From Novosphingobium sp. (lineage in GTDB: Bacteria > Pseudomonadota > Alphaproteobacteria > Sphingomonadales > Sphingomonadaceae), in NCBI GenBank assembly GCA_029247785.1, contig JAQWKP010000329.1, positions 1 to 59,076 of the forward strand: a stretch of DNA of 59,076 nucleotides, in the 5' to 3' direction. Under the pieces are notes generated by a model. It saw only the letters and a list, made by a program, of their open reading frames with translations. It ran no database searches and was not told where the DNA came from. Of this stretch, positions 8,198 to 17,055 are shown in pieces. Position numbers and translations under genes: made by a program. How positions within the stretch are numbered: position 1 is the first letter of the stretch; every line of letters starts with the position of its first letter.

Positions 8198-9667
8198 CTA
8201 GTTGATCTCGTAATAGTCCTTATCGATTCTGCCCATCCACCTGCCGGTAGGCTCACCCTTGAGTTCACGCTGCATCGGCATGGCATCAACTTCTACCGGC
8301 TTTGGGCCCTCAGACGGTTCGGCGCCGGGAGATAACACCCGCCAGATGATCCCCGCGGTATCATCGCTGACCAGCAAGGCTCCGGTATTGTCCCAGGCCA
8401 ACCAGGTCGGGCGGCCATGGGTCTCGCCGCCGCCTTCCAGCAAAAAGCCCGAAAGTACGGAGCGCGCGTCGCCATCCGGATTGCCATTCGCATCGAAGGG
8501 CACGAAAATCACATCATAACCGGCAGGCGGCTTACGATTCCACGAGCCGTGCCGGGCGATGAAGGCGCCATTGGCAAAAGTCGTCCCCATGACATTGCCG
8601 CCGGTCGAAAAGACCAGCCCCAATACCCCGGTATGCGCACCCAGCGCATATTCGGGTTTGCGGATATATTCGCCGAGATAGATCGGCATCGGCTGATCAA
8701 CCCGCGAATCGTAAATGTTCTTCCAATAGAACCACGGCCAGCCGTAGTGCGCGCCAATCGGCACGTTGGTCAGATAGTCAGGGACCAGATCGGGTCCCAG
8801 CATGTCCCGCTCCTGCGTCGTCGTCCACATTTCGTTGGTTGATGGGTTCCATGCCATGCCGTTCGGATTTCGTAGCCCCGCTGCATATTGACGGTTGCTC
8901 AAGGTTTTGAGATCGATTTCCCAGATCGCAGCCCTACCCTTTTCGGCATCAATGCCATTTTCGGCGATATTCGAGGCCGACCCCACGGCAACAAATAGAT
9001 TCTCGCCATCGCGATCAAGCGCCAGATTGCGCATCCAGTGATTCCCGGCCGGCGGCAGGTCCATAAGCTTTTCCGGATCGCCTTCCAGACTGGTCGCACC
9101 GGGTTCAAAGGAAAATGCCAGCACCGCATCGTGATTTGCGATGTAAAGTCGGCCATTGCCGAAAGCCATGCCAGAAGGTGAATAAAGGCCTTCTTGACGG
9201 AACGCAAAGCGCTGCTCGGCCTTTCCGTCACCATCGGCGTCACGCAGCAGGATGATGCGGTTCGGCGAAGTCGCACCCGCGCCAACTTCATCCATGAACA
9301 GCTCCATAAAGAAGCGGACAACCGGCCCGCCAATGTCGCGCGGCGGCGAATTGGTTTCGGCAACGAGTACATCGCCATTGGGCAGCGTAAGCATGGTGCG
9401 CGGGTGGTTGAGACCCTCGGCGAAGCGAGAAACGGCCAGCCCCTTGGCAGGAACCGGTGCCTCGCCCTTCTTCCAGCCGATTGTATCGGCCAGGCTGACG
9501 CTTGGGATCGAACGCGCTTCAGGATCGACCAGCTCGGGTTCGGCGCCCATCGTGTCGGTTATTGGCAGGTCGGATGGATTGCCATACCAGACATAAATGG
9601 CGAATCCGGCTATGATCACGAGGATTGTGCCGAGAGCTTGCAGCAGCTTGCGCTTGATAGGTCCCAT
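8198..9667 (-). CDS. Membrane-anchored PQQ-dependent sugar (sorbosone) dehydrogenase-like protein
   Basis: A 489-residue beta-propeller protein of the soluble glucose/L-sorbosone dehydrogenase superfamily. A hydrophobic segment at about 9-27 would anchor it in the inner membrane, facing the periplasm. Propeller motifs include GLNHPRTMLTLPNGDVLVAE, AAGLRNPNGMAWNP, PIGAHYGWPWFYW and HGSWNRKPPAGYDVIFVPF. ATG 9667 is preferred to a TTG 12 codons upstream because the basic N-terminus and membrane segment follow directly. It is divergent from the methionine sulfoxide reductase gene. PQQ binding and substrate are inferred from the family only. Confidence 0.82.
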   Translation of the reverse strand: MGPIKRKLLQALGTILVIIAGFAIYVWYGNPSDLPITDTMGAEPELVDPEARSIPSVSLADTIGWKKGEAPVPAKGLAVSRFAEGLNHPRTMLTLPNGDVLVAETNSPPRDIGGPVVRFFMELFMDEVGAGATSPNRIILLRDADGDGKAEQRFAFRQEGLYSPSGMAFGNGRLYIANHDAVLAFSFEPGATSLEGDPEKLMDLPPAGNHWMRNLALDRDGENLFVAVGSASNIAENGIDAEKGRAAIWEIDLKTLSNRQYAAGLRNPNGMAWNPSTNEMWTTTQERDMLGPDLVPDYLTNVPIGAHYGWPWFYWKNIYDSRVDQPMPIYLGEYIRKPEYALGAHTGVLGLVFSTGGNVMGTTFANGAFIARHGSWNRKPPAGYDVIFVPFDANGNPDGDARSVLSGFLLEGGGETHGRPTWLAWDNTGALLVSDDTAGIIWRVLSPGAEPSEGPKPVEVDAMPMQRELKGEPTGRWMGRIDKDYYEIN

Positions 9668-9729
9668 GCCCCGCGAAATAGAAGCGCTGCGCCCTTGCGG
9701 CAACAGCTGAATCGGCTATCGGCTCGCCT

Positions 9730-10212
9730 ATGTTCGAATTCATGCCCGAGAAGGATACGTCTAAACCGCTGCTCTACTCTGCCTTGGCGAAGGCGGTGCT
9801 CAATTTAACGGCCGGCGAACGTGACCCAGTCGCCAACATGGCCAATATTTCCGCGCTCATCTGGCAATTCATCCCGGAGCTTAACTGGGCGGGTTTTTAT
9901 CGAGCCCTCGGCGACGAGCTCGTCCTTGGTCCGTTTCTTGGCAAGCCGGCCTGCGTTCGCATCCCCTTTGGCCAGGGCGTATGCGGAACGGCAGCGGCAA
10001 GTGGTGCCATTCAACTCGTGCCCGATGTCCATGAATTTCCCGGCCATATCGCCTGCGATACCGAAAGCCGCTCCGAACTGGTCGTGCCGGTAATCGGTTC
10101 CATCGGTCTGATGGCCGTGATTGATCTCGACAGCCCCACACCCGGTCGCTTCGACGAGGAAGATGCTGACGGCATGGAGATCGTCGCGCGCCTTGCCGCC
10201 GAGTTGATCTGA
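9730..10212 (+). CDS. msrC: Free-methionine-(R)-sulfoxide reductase (GAF domain)
   Basis: A 160-residue GAF-domain protein that reduces free methionine R-sulfoxide. The three cysteines that define the family are at 75, 85 and 109 (ACVRIPF, GVCGTAA, HIACDTESRSE), with the same 10 and 24 residue spacing as the E. coli enzyme. The length matches the family. It is transcribed alone, divergent from the PQQ enzyme gene, and 129 bases precede the next gene. Confidence 0.9.
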   Translation: MFEFMPEKDTSKPLLYSALAKAVLNLTAGERDPVANMANISALIWQFIPELNWAGFYRALGDELVLGPFLGKPACVRIPFGQGVCGTAAASGAIQLVPDVHEFPGHIACDTESRSELVVPVIGSIGLMAVIDLDSPTPGRFDEEDADGMEIVARLAAELI

Positions 10213-10341
10213 CCTTTCGCAAGCTGCTCCGAAACGGGACAGCTTGCAGATCGCGCTTTGCTTCGCTTGGTTTTCTGCCGATCCCAGTGTTAAATATCAC
10301 GTTAACGCCGGGATTCGTCCGGCTTCGAGAAGGGATCGACC

Positions 10342-10992
10342 ATGCGTCTTCGCAAGCTTCTTCGCCAATCCGCCATTACTGGAGCCGTCTGCACTGCCAC
10401 GATGGCATTTACTGCCCCGGCCTTTGCCCACGACGCTCCTCACGCCGACAACCCCGCCAGGGCTGCGCCGCATATGGACGCGGGGGCACGGGACGCCTGG
10501 CTGGCGGATTGCCGCCAGCGTCTGGGCAAACGTGACAATGGCCTTGGAGGGGCACTGATCGGTGGCCTGGTCGGGGGTGTTGCTGGCAATCGCATCGCCG
10601 GAAAGCGCCATCGGACTGGCGGGACCCTCATCGGCGCCGGCGCTGGCGCATTGGCCGGCATGGCGATCGACAAGGCCGAAGATCATGGTCGCGCCCGCGA
10701 TGAATGCGAGGCCTATCTCGCGGATTATGAAGCACGATACCAACAGAGCCACGCCGGATATGGATATGGCCAACGCGGCTACGGCTACCAGGCCGGTGGC
10801 TATGGCGGTGGCTGCTGCTCACCGATGATGATGGTCCCGGTGATGATGATGCCTCGGGCCGAGCCTGAGTGCACTGAAACCGTCGAATATGTCTATGAAG
10901 ACGTCCCCGTCCGGCCAGCCCGCCGGATTGTGCCGCGTAAGCGCGTCAAAGTTGTCCCCGACAAGCGCATCAAGATACTCCCGGTCAAATAG
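10342..10992 (+). CDS. Glycine-zipper 2TM domain surface protein
   Basis: A 216-residue exported protein of unknown specific role. Residues 1-29 look like a signal peptide ending in PAFAHD. A glycine zipper lies at about 66-112 (GGALIGGLVGGVAGNRIAG, then GGTLIGAGAGALAGMAI), the Rick_17kDa/OmpA-anchor-like 2TM motif found in outer-membrane lipoproteins. A Tyr/Gly-rich segment (YGYGQRGYGYQAGGYGGG) follows, then CCSPMMM and a run of methionines, and a Lys/Arg/Val-rich tail. No lipobox is seen. It is convergent with parB across a striking AT-rich palindrome. Confidence 0.75.
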   Translation: MRLRKLLRQSAITGAVCTATMAFTAPAFAHDAPHADNPARAAPHMDAGARDAWLADCRQRLGKRDNGLGGALIGGLVGGVAGNRIAGKRHRTGGTLIGAGAGALAGMAIDKAEDHGRARDECEAYLADYEARYQQSHAGYGYGQRGYGYQAGGYGGGCCSPMMMVPVMMMPRAEPECTETVEYVYEDVPVRPARRIVPRKRVKVVPDKRIKILPVK

Positions 10993-11038
10993 CCCATTCT
11001 ACCTAGCTGAGGAGACTTGGCGGTCCAATGCAAGTGAT

Positions 11039-11066
11039 TTCATTTCAATTGTTTAATTGAAATGAA
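11039..11066. repeat. AT-rich perfect inverted repeat between convergent genes
   Basis: Two 12-base arms (TTCATTTCAATT and AATTGAAATGAA) flank a GTTT loop. The element ends two bases before the parB stop. It could be a bidirectional hairpin for the glycine-zipper gene and parB, but it has no U-run and is far richer in AT than its surroundings. Confidence 0.75.
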
Positions 11067-11068
11067 TA

Positions 11069-12037
11069 TTAGATCTCGCCGCCGGTCAGCCGCTGACAAA
11101 TAAAGTCAAGCTGATCGAGGGTGGCATAGCGGATCGTCACTGTGCCGGTACGTGGATCGGTACCGGCGGTGATACGCACAGGCATGCCCAGAAATTCTTC
11201 AAGATGGCCCTCGACCGCGAGGATATCCGCGTCGCCTTCCTGATCGCGCCGCGCTGGCGTCTTCTGCCGTGCTCCATCGCTGCGGGGCTTGTTGCGAACA
11301 CGTTTTTCCACTTCGCGGACCGACAGTCGCCTCTTGAGCACGTCGCGGGCAATGGCCAGCGCATCTTCGCTGCCAACCAGAGCCCGTGCATGACCCATTG
11401 ACAGACCGCCCTGCTCCACCATGCCGATCACCTCGTCGGGCAGCGAAAGCAATCGCTGCAAATTCGCGACGTGGCTGCGGCTCTTGTCGACCATCTTTGC
11501 GATCTCTGCCTGGGTTAGCCTCTCACTATCAGCCAGGCGCTGGAATGCGCGCGCCTCCTCGATCGGATTAAGATCCTCGCGCTGGAGGTTTTCGATCAGG
11601 GCGAGCGCCATCACATCACGATCGCTGAGATCGCGGATTAATGCTGGAATTTGATGTAGTTGTGCCCGTTGTGCGGCCCGCCAGCGCCGTTCGCCTGCGA
11701 CGAGCTGGTACCGGCCATCACTCTCGCGCACAATTACCGGCTGGATAACACCCCGCTGAGTGATCGAGGCGGCCAATTCTTCCAGCGCTGCTTCATCGAA
11801 TTGCCTGCGCGGCTGATTGGGATGCGGATCGATGTCGGAAACCGCGAGCATCGCCAGCCCGTCACCCGACCGCTTCTCCTCCCCGGCCGACGCAGACATT
11901 GCAAGCGGTTCGTCGCGCCGGGAATCGCCAAGCAACGCACCAAGCCCACGGCCAAGACCCTTGGCCTTCTGCTTGCCCTGCCGCTGCCCGCCAGCCGGCG
12001 GTTTGGCGCTAATGCGAATGATGGGATCGTCTTTCAT
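11069..12037 (-). CDS. parB: Chromosome partitioning protein ParB (CTP-dependent parS clamp)
   Basis: A 322-residue ParB. The N-terminal ParA-stimulating motif GLGRGLGALLG is at 27-37. The CTP-binding box GERRWRA is at 115-121 and ENLQREDLNPIEEA at 149-162. The helix-turn-helix that reads parS is at about 175-194 (TQAEIAKMVDKSRSHVANLQ), followed by linker and C-terminal dimerisation domain. ATG 12037 overlaps the parA stop in ATGA form; a longer frame from 12112 would only add shadow sequence. It should load on the parS palindromes at 12877, 13236 and 15348 and spread. Confidence 0.97.
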   Translation of the reverse strand: MKDDPIIRISAKPPAGGQRQGKQKAKGLGRGLGALLGDSRRDEPLAMSASAGEEKRSGDGLAMLAVSDIDPHPNQPRRQFDEAALEELAASITQRGVIQPVIVRESDGRYQLVAGERRWRAAQRAQLHQIPALIRDLSDRDVMALALIENLQREDLNPIEEARAFQRLADSERLTQAEIAKMVDKSRSHVANLQRLLSLPDEVIGMVEQGGLSMGHARALVGSEDALAIARDVLKRRLSVREVEKRVRNKPRSDGARQKTPARRDQEGDADILAVEGHLEEFLGMPVRITAGTDPRTGTVTIRYATLDQLDFICQRLTGGEI

Positions 12038-12810
12038 GCGGCCTTCCTCTGCTCGGGCATCCGTCCGATCAATTCGCGCGCCAGAGCGATATAGGCTCGG
12101 CTTCCCGGACACGAATGGTCATAAACCAGCGCTGGCAGGCCGTGGCTGGGCGCTTCGGACAAGCGGACATTTCGCGGAATCGTCGTCTCGAAGACGAGAT
12201 TGCCGAGGCAGGACCGCACATCATCTGCAACCAGGTCGGTAAGGCGGTTGCGGCGGTCAAACATGGTTAGAGCAATGCCGATAATGCCCAGTTGGGGATT
12301 GAAGCGCTGCTGTACCCGCTCGACCGTCTGCAGCAGCTGGCTAAGCCCTTCGAGCGCGAAGAATTCGCATTGCAGCGGAACCAGCAGGGTATCTGCTGCA
12401 GTCAATGCGTTCAGCGTCAACAGGCCGAGCGATGGCGGACAGTCAATCACGCAGATATCGTAATTGAGCCCGGAAGCCAAAGCATTGCGCAGCCGCTCGG
12501 CACGGTCTTCCACGCCAACCAGTTCGACTTCCGCCCCCGACAGATCCACGGTTGCAGGGACAATATCGAGATCGGGAATGCGCGTTGCCACCGCGCATTC
12601 GCTCACCGGCATCTCGTCGATCACGACATCATAGGAAGATCGCTCCCGGTCAGCCGCATCAATGCCAATGCCGGTCGAGGCGTTTCCCTGGGGATCAAGG
12701 TCGATCAACAGCGTTTTCCACCCGGTTGCGGCCAGCGCCGTTGCAATATTGATGGCTGTGGTAGTCTTGCCGACTCCACCCTTTTGGTTGGCGATCGCAA
12801 CAATTATCAC
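12034..12810 (-). CDS. parA: Chromosome partitioning ATPase ParA
   Basis: A 258-residue Walker-type ParA/Soj ATPase. The deviant Walker A KGGVGKTT is at 10-17, and a DLDPQGNAS segment follows near 43. VIDCPPSLGLLTLNAL is the Walker B region. The start is taken as GTG 12810, which overlaps the rsmG stop (GTGA) and has GGGAAAA upstream; longer frames to 12903 run into rsmG and a parS site. It moves ParB-parS complexes by nucleoid-bound ATP cycling. It is in one transcriptional run with rsmG and parB. Confidence 0.96.
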   Translation of the reverse strand: MIIVAIANQKGGVGKTTTAINIATALAATGWKTLLIDLDPQGNASTGIGIDAADRERSSYDVVIDEMPVSECAVATRIPDLDIVPATVDLSGAEVELVGVEDRAERLRNALASGLNYDICVIDCPPSLGLLTLNALTAADTLLVPLQCEFFALEGLSQLLQTVERVQQRFNPQLGIIGIALTMFDRRNRLTDLVADDVRSCLGNLVFETTIPRNVRLSEAPSHGLPALVYDHSCPGSRAYIALARELIGRMPEQRKAA

Positions 12811-13445
12811 GAGGATTTTCCCTTTCTGCCGAACAATTGCCCGACGATAATCCCGGCTTGCGGCTCTGTCAGCGATTGTTTCACGTGAAACGTATGGCGC
12901 CAACTCCGAAGATCATCCAATTCTTGCTGCGCAGACCGCCCCTTGGGCAACACCCAAAGAGTTTCTGCCGTGGAGAACCTTGCGGATAAACCCAGTAATT
13001 TGTCGAGGGGAGCGAATGCGCGTGCTGAAATGACACTTATTTTTCGTGTTTCCATCAATTCGAGACGACTCCCGATGACAGTTACCTGATCCAGACCCAA
13101 TTGCCTGCGAGTCAATTCAAGCCATTCGATGCGGCGGGCCCGCGATTCGACCAGCAGAACTTCGCATTCGGGCCGCATGGCAGCGACGACCAGGCCTGGA
13201 AATCCAGCACCGGTGCCCAGGTCAAGCCAGGGCGTTGTTCCACGTGGAACATGAGCAAGCAATTGGGCACTATCGACAATATGGCGCTGCCAGACAGTAT
13301 CGAGACTGGCCTGGGACACGAGGTTCTGACGCTCATTCTCCGCCCGCAATAGCGTGACAAACTGTTCGAGCCGGGCCATCGCCTGCACATCGCATTCGGG
13401 AAACTCGGACAGCCACCTTCGAGCCACCACTTCGCCACCAGTCAT
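12807..13445 (-). CDS. rsmG: 16S rRNA (guanine527-N7)-methyltransferase RsmG
   Basis: A 212-residue GidB family methyltransferase. The S-adenosylmethionine loop is [10 protein letters not shown] at 75-84, preceded by [10 protein letters not shown], which is typical of RsmG. It overlaps mnmG (ATGA) and parA (GTGA), so translation is probably coupled. Unusually, two parS-like palindromes (12877-12892 and 13236-13251) are embedded in its coding sequence, so its codons serve both protein and centromere. Confidence 0.95.
   Translation of the reverse strand: MTGGEVVARRWLSEFPECDVQAMARLEQFVTLLRAENERQNLVSQASLDTVWQRHIVDSAQLLAHVPRGTTPWLDLGTGAGFPGLVVAAMRPECEVLLVESRARRIEWLELTRRQLGLDQVTVIGSRLELMETRKISVISARAFAPLDKLLGLSARFSTAETLWVLPKGRSAQQELDDLRSWRHTFHVKQSLTEPQAGIIVGQLFGRKGKSS
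12877..12892. promoter_or_regulatory. parS: parS site 1 (ParB-binding centromere)
   Basis: TGTTTCACGTGAAACG matches the bacterial parS consensus TGTTTCACGTGAAACA at 15 of 16 positions. It lies inside the 3' part of rsmG, 67 bases upstream of the chosen parA start, so bound ParB could also affect parAB expression. Confidence 0.85.
13236..13251. promoter_or_regulatory. parS: parS site 2 (ParB-binding centromere)
   Basis: TGTTCCACGTGGAACA is a perfect 16-base palindrome, identical to site 3, with a symmetric T-to-C/A-to-G change relative to the common consensus. It lies inside rsmG. Confidence 0.85.
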
Positions 13446-15289
13446 GCAGCTTCGCGCCGTGCATGGACCAGCAGCGCCGCCAGCGCCGCCGGAGTGATAC
13501 CGGGAATGCGGCCAGCCGCAGCCAATGTGGATGGACGAGCGGCGGCAAGCCGCTCGACCATTTCGCGCGAAAGGCCAGGAATCGCTTCATAAGGAAATTC
13601 CTGTGCGAGGACGAGCTCCTCGCTCGCCTGCAATTCGCGCAATTCGCTTTCCTGTCGCGCAAGATAGGGCGCGTAGGCTGCATCCTCAGCCAATTCTTCG
13701 GCAAGGCCCCTGTCCCCCAAGGCCTCCTCGGCAATCCAGGGCTGCAAGGTGTCAAGCTCGACCCCGCCGAAACGCAACCATTCCCGCAAACTCAGTCGAC
13801 CGGCATCGGCGCGGACAGGCAATCCGGCACCCACAAGCTCGCTCCCGGTGACCTTGCGATCAAGTTCGGCATCGAGACGCTGGCGCGCATCCATCCGCCT
13901 TGTGAACCATTCTGCCCGCTCCGTACTGATACATCCCGCCGTCAACGCCAACGGTGTCAACCGGCTCGAGGCATTGTTGGCGCGAAGCCGCAAGCGATAT
14001 TCAGCGCGGGAAGTGAGCATCCGATAGGGTTCACTCACGCCGTGCAGCGTGAGATCGTCGATCATAACCGCCATATAGCTGTTTGAACGGTCCAGCATGG
14101 CCGCCTCCCCTCCGGTGACAGACGCCGCTGCATGCATTCCCGCCATCAAGCCCTGGGCCGCCGCCTCCTCATAGCCGGTCGTGCCATTGATCTGGCCAGC
14201 GCAATAAAGTCCGGGAATTGCGCGTAATTCAAGGCTTGGCCCCAGCGCGCGCGGGTCAATATAGTCATATTCCACGGCATAGCCCGGCACGACCATCTCG
14301 ACCCGTTCAAGCCCGTCCATGCTCCGCAGCATGTCGAGCTGGACATCACTGGGCAGCGACGTGCTGATGCCATTGGGATAGACCATCTCGGTGTCCAAAC
14401 CCTCTGGTTCGAGGAACACCTGGTGACTGTTCCGATCGGCAAAGCGATGGATCTTATCTTCGATTGACGGGCAATAGCGCGGCCCCTGCGCATCGATTGC
14501 GCCGGTAAACATCGGCGAGCGGTGCAAATTAGCCCGGATGATGTCGTGACTGCGGCGATTGGTCCGGGTGACTGCGCAAAACACCTGCGGATTGATGCGC
14601 GTGCCGCCAAGCGCCGACATCGTCCAGCCTTCACCGTCAGACGGCTGCTCATCCAGCCGGGCCCAGTTGATGGTCCGACCATCGAGGCGCGGCGGCGTAC
14701 CGGTCTTGAGCCGCGCCATCGGCAGGTCGGCCCCCCGCAACTGGCTGGCAAGCACCTGCGCCGAGGCTTCGCCTACACGCCCGCCCTCAACCCGCTCTTC
14801 GCCGCGAAACAGCGTTCCACCAAGGAATGTACCGGTGCACAGGATCACCGCCGGCGCGCGCAACTTGGTGCCATCGCCGAGCGTGACGCCCGTGACCTTT
14901 CCACCCGACAATTCAAGGCCCTGGGCCTCGCCTTCAACCAGACTAAGATTGGGCTGCCCCGCAAGGAGACGATGGATTGCCGCCTTGAACAGCTTGCGAT
15001 CTGCCTGAATGCGCGGCCCCTGCACCGCGCTGCCCTTAGAGCGATTGAGCATGCGATAATGCATTGCAGCCGCGTCCGCCGCCCGCGCGATCAGCCCATC
15101 GAAGGCATCGACTTCGCGAACCAGATGCCCCTTGCCGAGCCCGCCTATCGCCGGATTGCAGCTCATCGCGCCGACCGCCGTAAGCTCAAAACTCACCAAC
15201 GCGACACGCGTACCCATCCGCGCAGCAACCGCCGCCGCCTCGCAGCCCGCATGGCCGCCGCCGATCACGATGATGTCAAAGGAATGCAC
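13442..15289 (-). CDS. mnmG: tRNA U34 carboxymethylaminomethyl-modifying enzyme MnmG (GidA)
   Basis: A 615-residue FAD enzyme that, with MnmE, installs the cmnm5 group at wobble U34. The dinucleotide-binding start is [10 protein letters not shown] at 10-19. [31 protein letters not shown] and the MnmG C-terminal domain ([24 protein letters not shown]) are visible. The length is normal. It overlaps rsmG by ATGA and lies 74 bases after mnmE, with parS site 3 in the gap. Confidence 0.97.
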   Translation of the reverse strand: MHSFDIIVIGGGHAGCEAAAVAARMGTRVALVSFELTAVGAMSCNPAIGGLGKGHLVREVDAFDGLIARAADAAAMHYRMLNRSKGSAVQGPRIQADRKLFKAAIHRLLAGQPNLSLVEGEAQGLELSGGKVTGVTLGDGTKLRAPAVILCTGTFLGGTLFRGEERVEGGRVGEASAQVLASQLRGADLPMARLKTGTPPRLDGRTINWARLDEQPSDGEGWTMSALGGTRINPQVFCAVTRTNRRSHDIIRANLHRSPMFTGAIDAQGPRYCPSIEDKIHRFADRNSHQVFLEPEGLDTEMVYPNGISTSLPSDVQLDMLRSMDGLERVEMVVPGYAVEYDYIDPRALGPSLELRAIPGLYCAGQINGTTGYEEAAAQGLMAGMHAAASVTGGEAAMLDRSNSYMAVMIDDLTLHGVSEPYRMLTSRAEYRLRLRANNASSRLTPLALTAGCISTERAEWFTRRMDARQRLDAELDRKVTGSELVGAGLPVRADAGRLSLREWLRFGGVELDTLQPWIAEEALGDRGLAEELAEDAAYAPYLARQESELRELQASEELVLAQEFPYEAIPGLSREMVERLAAARPSTLAAAGRIPGITPAALAALLVHARREAA

Positions 15290-15347
15290 AACCCCCGCGC
15301 CCTAGTCGAATCGCGGATTTGGGTCAAAGCTGACGTGCAGGGCGGGA

Positions 15348-15363
15348 TGTTCCACGTGGAACA
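15348..15363. promoter_or_regulatory. parS: parS site 3 (ParB-binding centromere)
   Basis: TGTTCCACGTGGAACA, identical to site 2, fills the end of the 74-base mnmE-mnmG intergenic gap and abuts the mnmE stop codon. About 7.6 kb separate it from the candidate origin. Confidence 0.88.
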
Positions 15364-16641
15364 TCACTTGCCGATGCAGAACCGTCCGAACAGGGCGTCG
15401 AACATGTCTTCGGTCGTAGTGCGGCCCAGCAGCGCATCAAAGGCAACGCGCGCCAGACGCAGGTGTTCGGCGACCAGCAGAGGATCTGCCTGAGCGCTGG
15501 CGCCTGCGATGAATTGCTCGGCCTGACCAAGCAGATGGTGTTGCCGCTCGCTCAGCGCAGCATCGCCGGGGCGCGGCATTGCGAGGCGAGCCGTTTCGAC
15601 TAGGTCCTTGCGCAGACCCTCCAGACCCGCGCCGGTCACAGCTGAAACTTCGTGGCGAAACTCGTGCTTGGCTCGATAGTCGTGCCGATCAGACTGCGGG
15701 GCAATTTCCCAGGCCTCAGCGGTGCCCTCCCCTTCGGGCCCAAGCCACAATACCAGATCGGCATTGGCGACAGCTGAATGGGCGCGCTCCACGCCGATCG
15801 CCTCAATCGCGTCGTCCGTAGCCTCGCGCAGTCCAGCTGTATCATGGAACAGGAATGGCACACCGACAATCGCCACGGCCCTGGTCAGCACATCGCGCGT
15901 GGTGCCGGGAACCGGAGCCGTAATTGCTGCCTCACTTTCAACTAATACATTGAATAACGTGCTTTTTCCTGAATTTGGTGGACCTGCAAGAACCACCCTG
16001 AAGCCCTCTCGGAGCAGTTCCGCACGGGGTCGTGCCAACCACTCAGCAAGCTCCGCGCGCAGAGCTTCGAGCCGCTCGGAGAAATCAGGCGGCAGGCCGG
16101 CAACATCGTCCTCATCGCCAAAATCAAGCACTGCTTCCACTGCAGCACTGGCCATCAGCAGGCGTTCGCGCCAGTGCTCGACGACCCCCGAAAGCGCACC
16201 TCCGGCCATGGCCTGCGCGCTGCGGCGCTGCAATTCGGTTTCGGCCGCAAGCAAGTCAGCAAGACCTTCCGCCTCGGCCAGATCGATTTTTCCGTTGACG
16301 AATGCGCGCCTTGTGAACTCTCCTGAAGTTGCGCGGCGCAACTTTGGCATCGCAGCAAGAGCGCTTTCGATGGCAGCAATGACCGCTCGGCCGCCATGGA
16401 GATGCAACTCAGCCATATCCTCGCCAGTTGACGTCTTCGGGCCAGGCAACCACAGGATTAGAGCGCGGTCGAGCGGCTCGCCGTCTTCACCGCGCAAAGT
16501 CCGGTAGCTTGCCAGTCTCGCCGCAGGTAATGGGCCGGAAAGCTGCTCAAGCGACGCCAGCGCCGCCGGACCGCTGATTCTCACGATCGCTATTGCTGCA
16601 GGCGGTGGTCCGCTCGACAGGGCAAAAATCGTATCCGGCAT
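15364..16641 (-). CDS. mnmE: tRNA modification GTPase MnmE (TrmE)
   Basis: A 425-residue protein. The N-terminal tetrahydrofolate-binding domain starts MPDTIFALSSGPPPAAIAIVR-like at residue 1. The embedded G domain has GPPNSGKS at 220-227, TTRD at 247-250 and DTAG at 267-270. The essential C-terminal Cys motif is intact (FCIGK, 421-425). ATG 16641 is chosen because the family begins exactly here; a frame to 16740 adds unrelated residues. It forms the heterotetramer with MnmG encoded next to it. Confidence 0.96.
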   Translation of the reverse strand: MPDTIFALSSGPPPAAIAIVRISGPAALASLEQLSGPLPAARLASYRTLRGEDGEPLDRALILWLPGPKTSTGEDMAELHLHGGRAVIAAIESALAAMPKLRRATSGEFTRRAFVNGKIDLAEAEGLADLLAAETELQRRSAQAMAGGALSGVVEHWRERLLMASAAVEAVLDFGDEDDVAGLPPDFSERLEALRAELAEWLARPRAELLREGFRVVLAGPPNSGKSTLFNVLVESEAAITAPVPGTTRDVLTRAVAIVGVPFLFHDTAGLREATDDAIEAIGVERAHSAVANADLVLWLGPEGEGTAEAWEIAPQSDRHDYRAKHEFRHEVSAVTGAGLEGLRKDLVETARLAMPRPGDAALSERQHHLLGQAEQFIAGASAQADPLLVAEHLRLARVAFDALLGRTTTEDMFDALFGRFCIGK

Positions 16642-16693
16642 CACATTCGAATGCTTCTCACGCGAGTCTCGCCAAACCGGGCGAAATGCGCGG

Positions 16694-16951
16694 CTATTTG
16701 CCCTTCTTGGAGCCTGAACCCGTCGCCATGGCCGCCCCACTTTCCAGGATATTTTGAAACATCTTCATTCCGAGTTGGCCCATCGGGGCGATCTGCTTGG
16801 CCATGTCCTGAAGCTGATCAATACTACCCACACTCTCCATCGCCTTGGTCAAGCGCTCCACATAGACTTCATTCGCTGCAGTGACATCAGGCAGGCCAAG
16901 CAAACGTCGGGCCTCCTCAGGCGTGCAATCGACTTCAAAATTGACTTTCAT
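16694..16951 (-). CDS. Small conserved protein (DUF6489-like)
   Basis: An 85-residue protein beginning MKVNFEVDCTPEEARRLLGL and ending in a basic Ser/Gly/Lys tail. It resembles short sphingomonad proteins annotated as DUF6489; function unknown. ATG 16951 is preferred over 16990 because GGAG sits eight bases in front of it. It is upstream of mnmE, same strand, 52 bases apart, so it may lead that transcript. No membrane segment is seen. Confidence 0.7.
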   Translation of the reverse strand: MKVNFEVDCTPEEARRLLGLPDVTAANEVYVERLTKAMESVGSIDQLQDMAKQIAPMGQLGMKMFQNILESGAAMATGSGSKKGK

Positions 16952-17055
16952 GCCGATCTCCGGGGCGAAATAACGCAGCCTAGCTGACACACGCGCTTGG
17001 CAAAGTCCATAACGCGGTCATAGTGCAACCAGACAAGCCAATGCAGGAGAGAGAG

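Noticed and set aside
10290..10305. TTAA-N8-TTAA resembling a CtrA site before the glycine-zipper gene
   Set aside because: The consensus needs a 7-base spacer; here it is eight, so it is probably chance.
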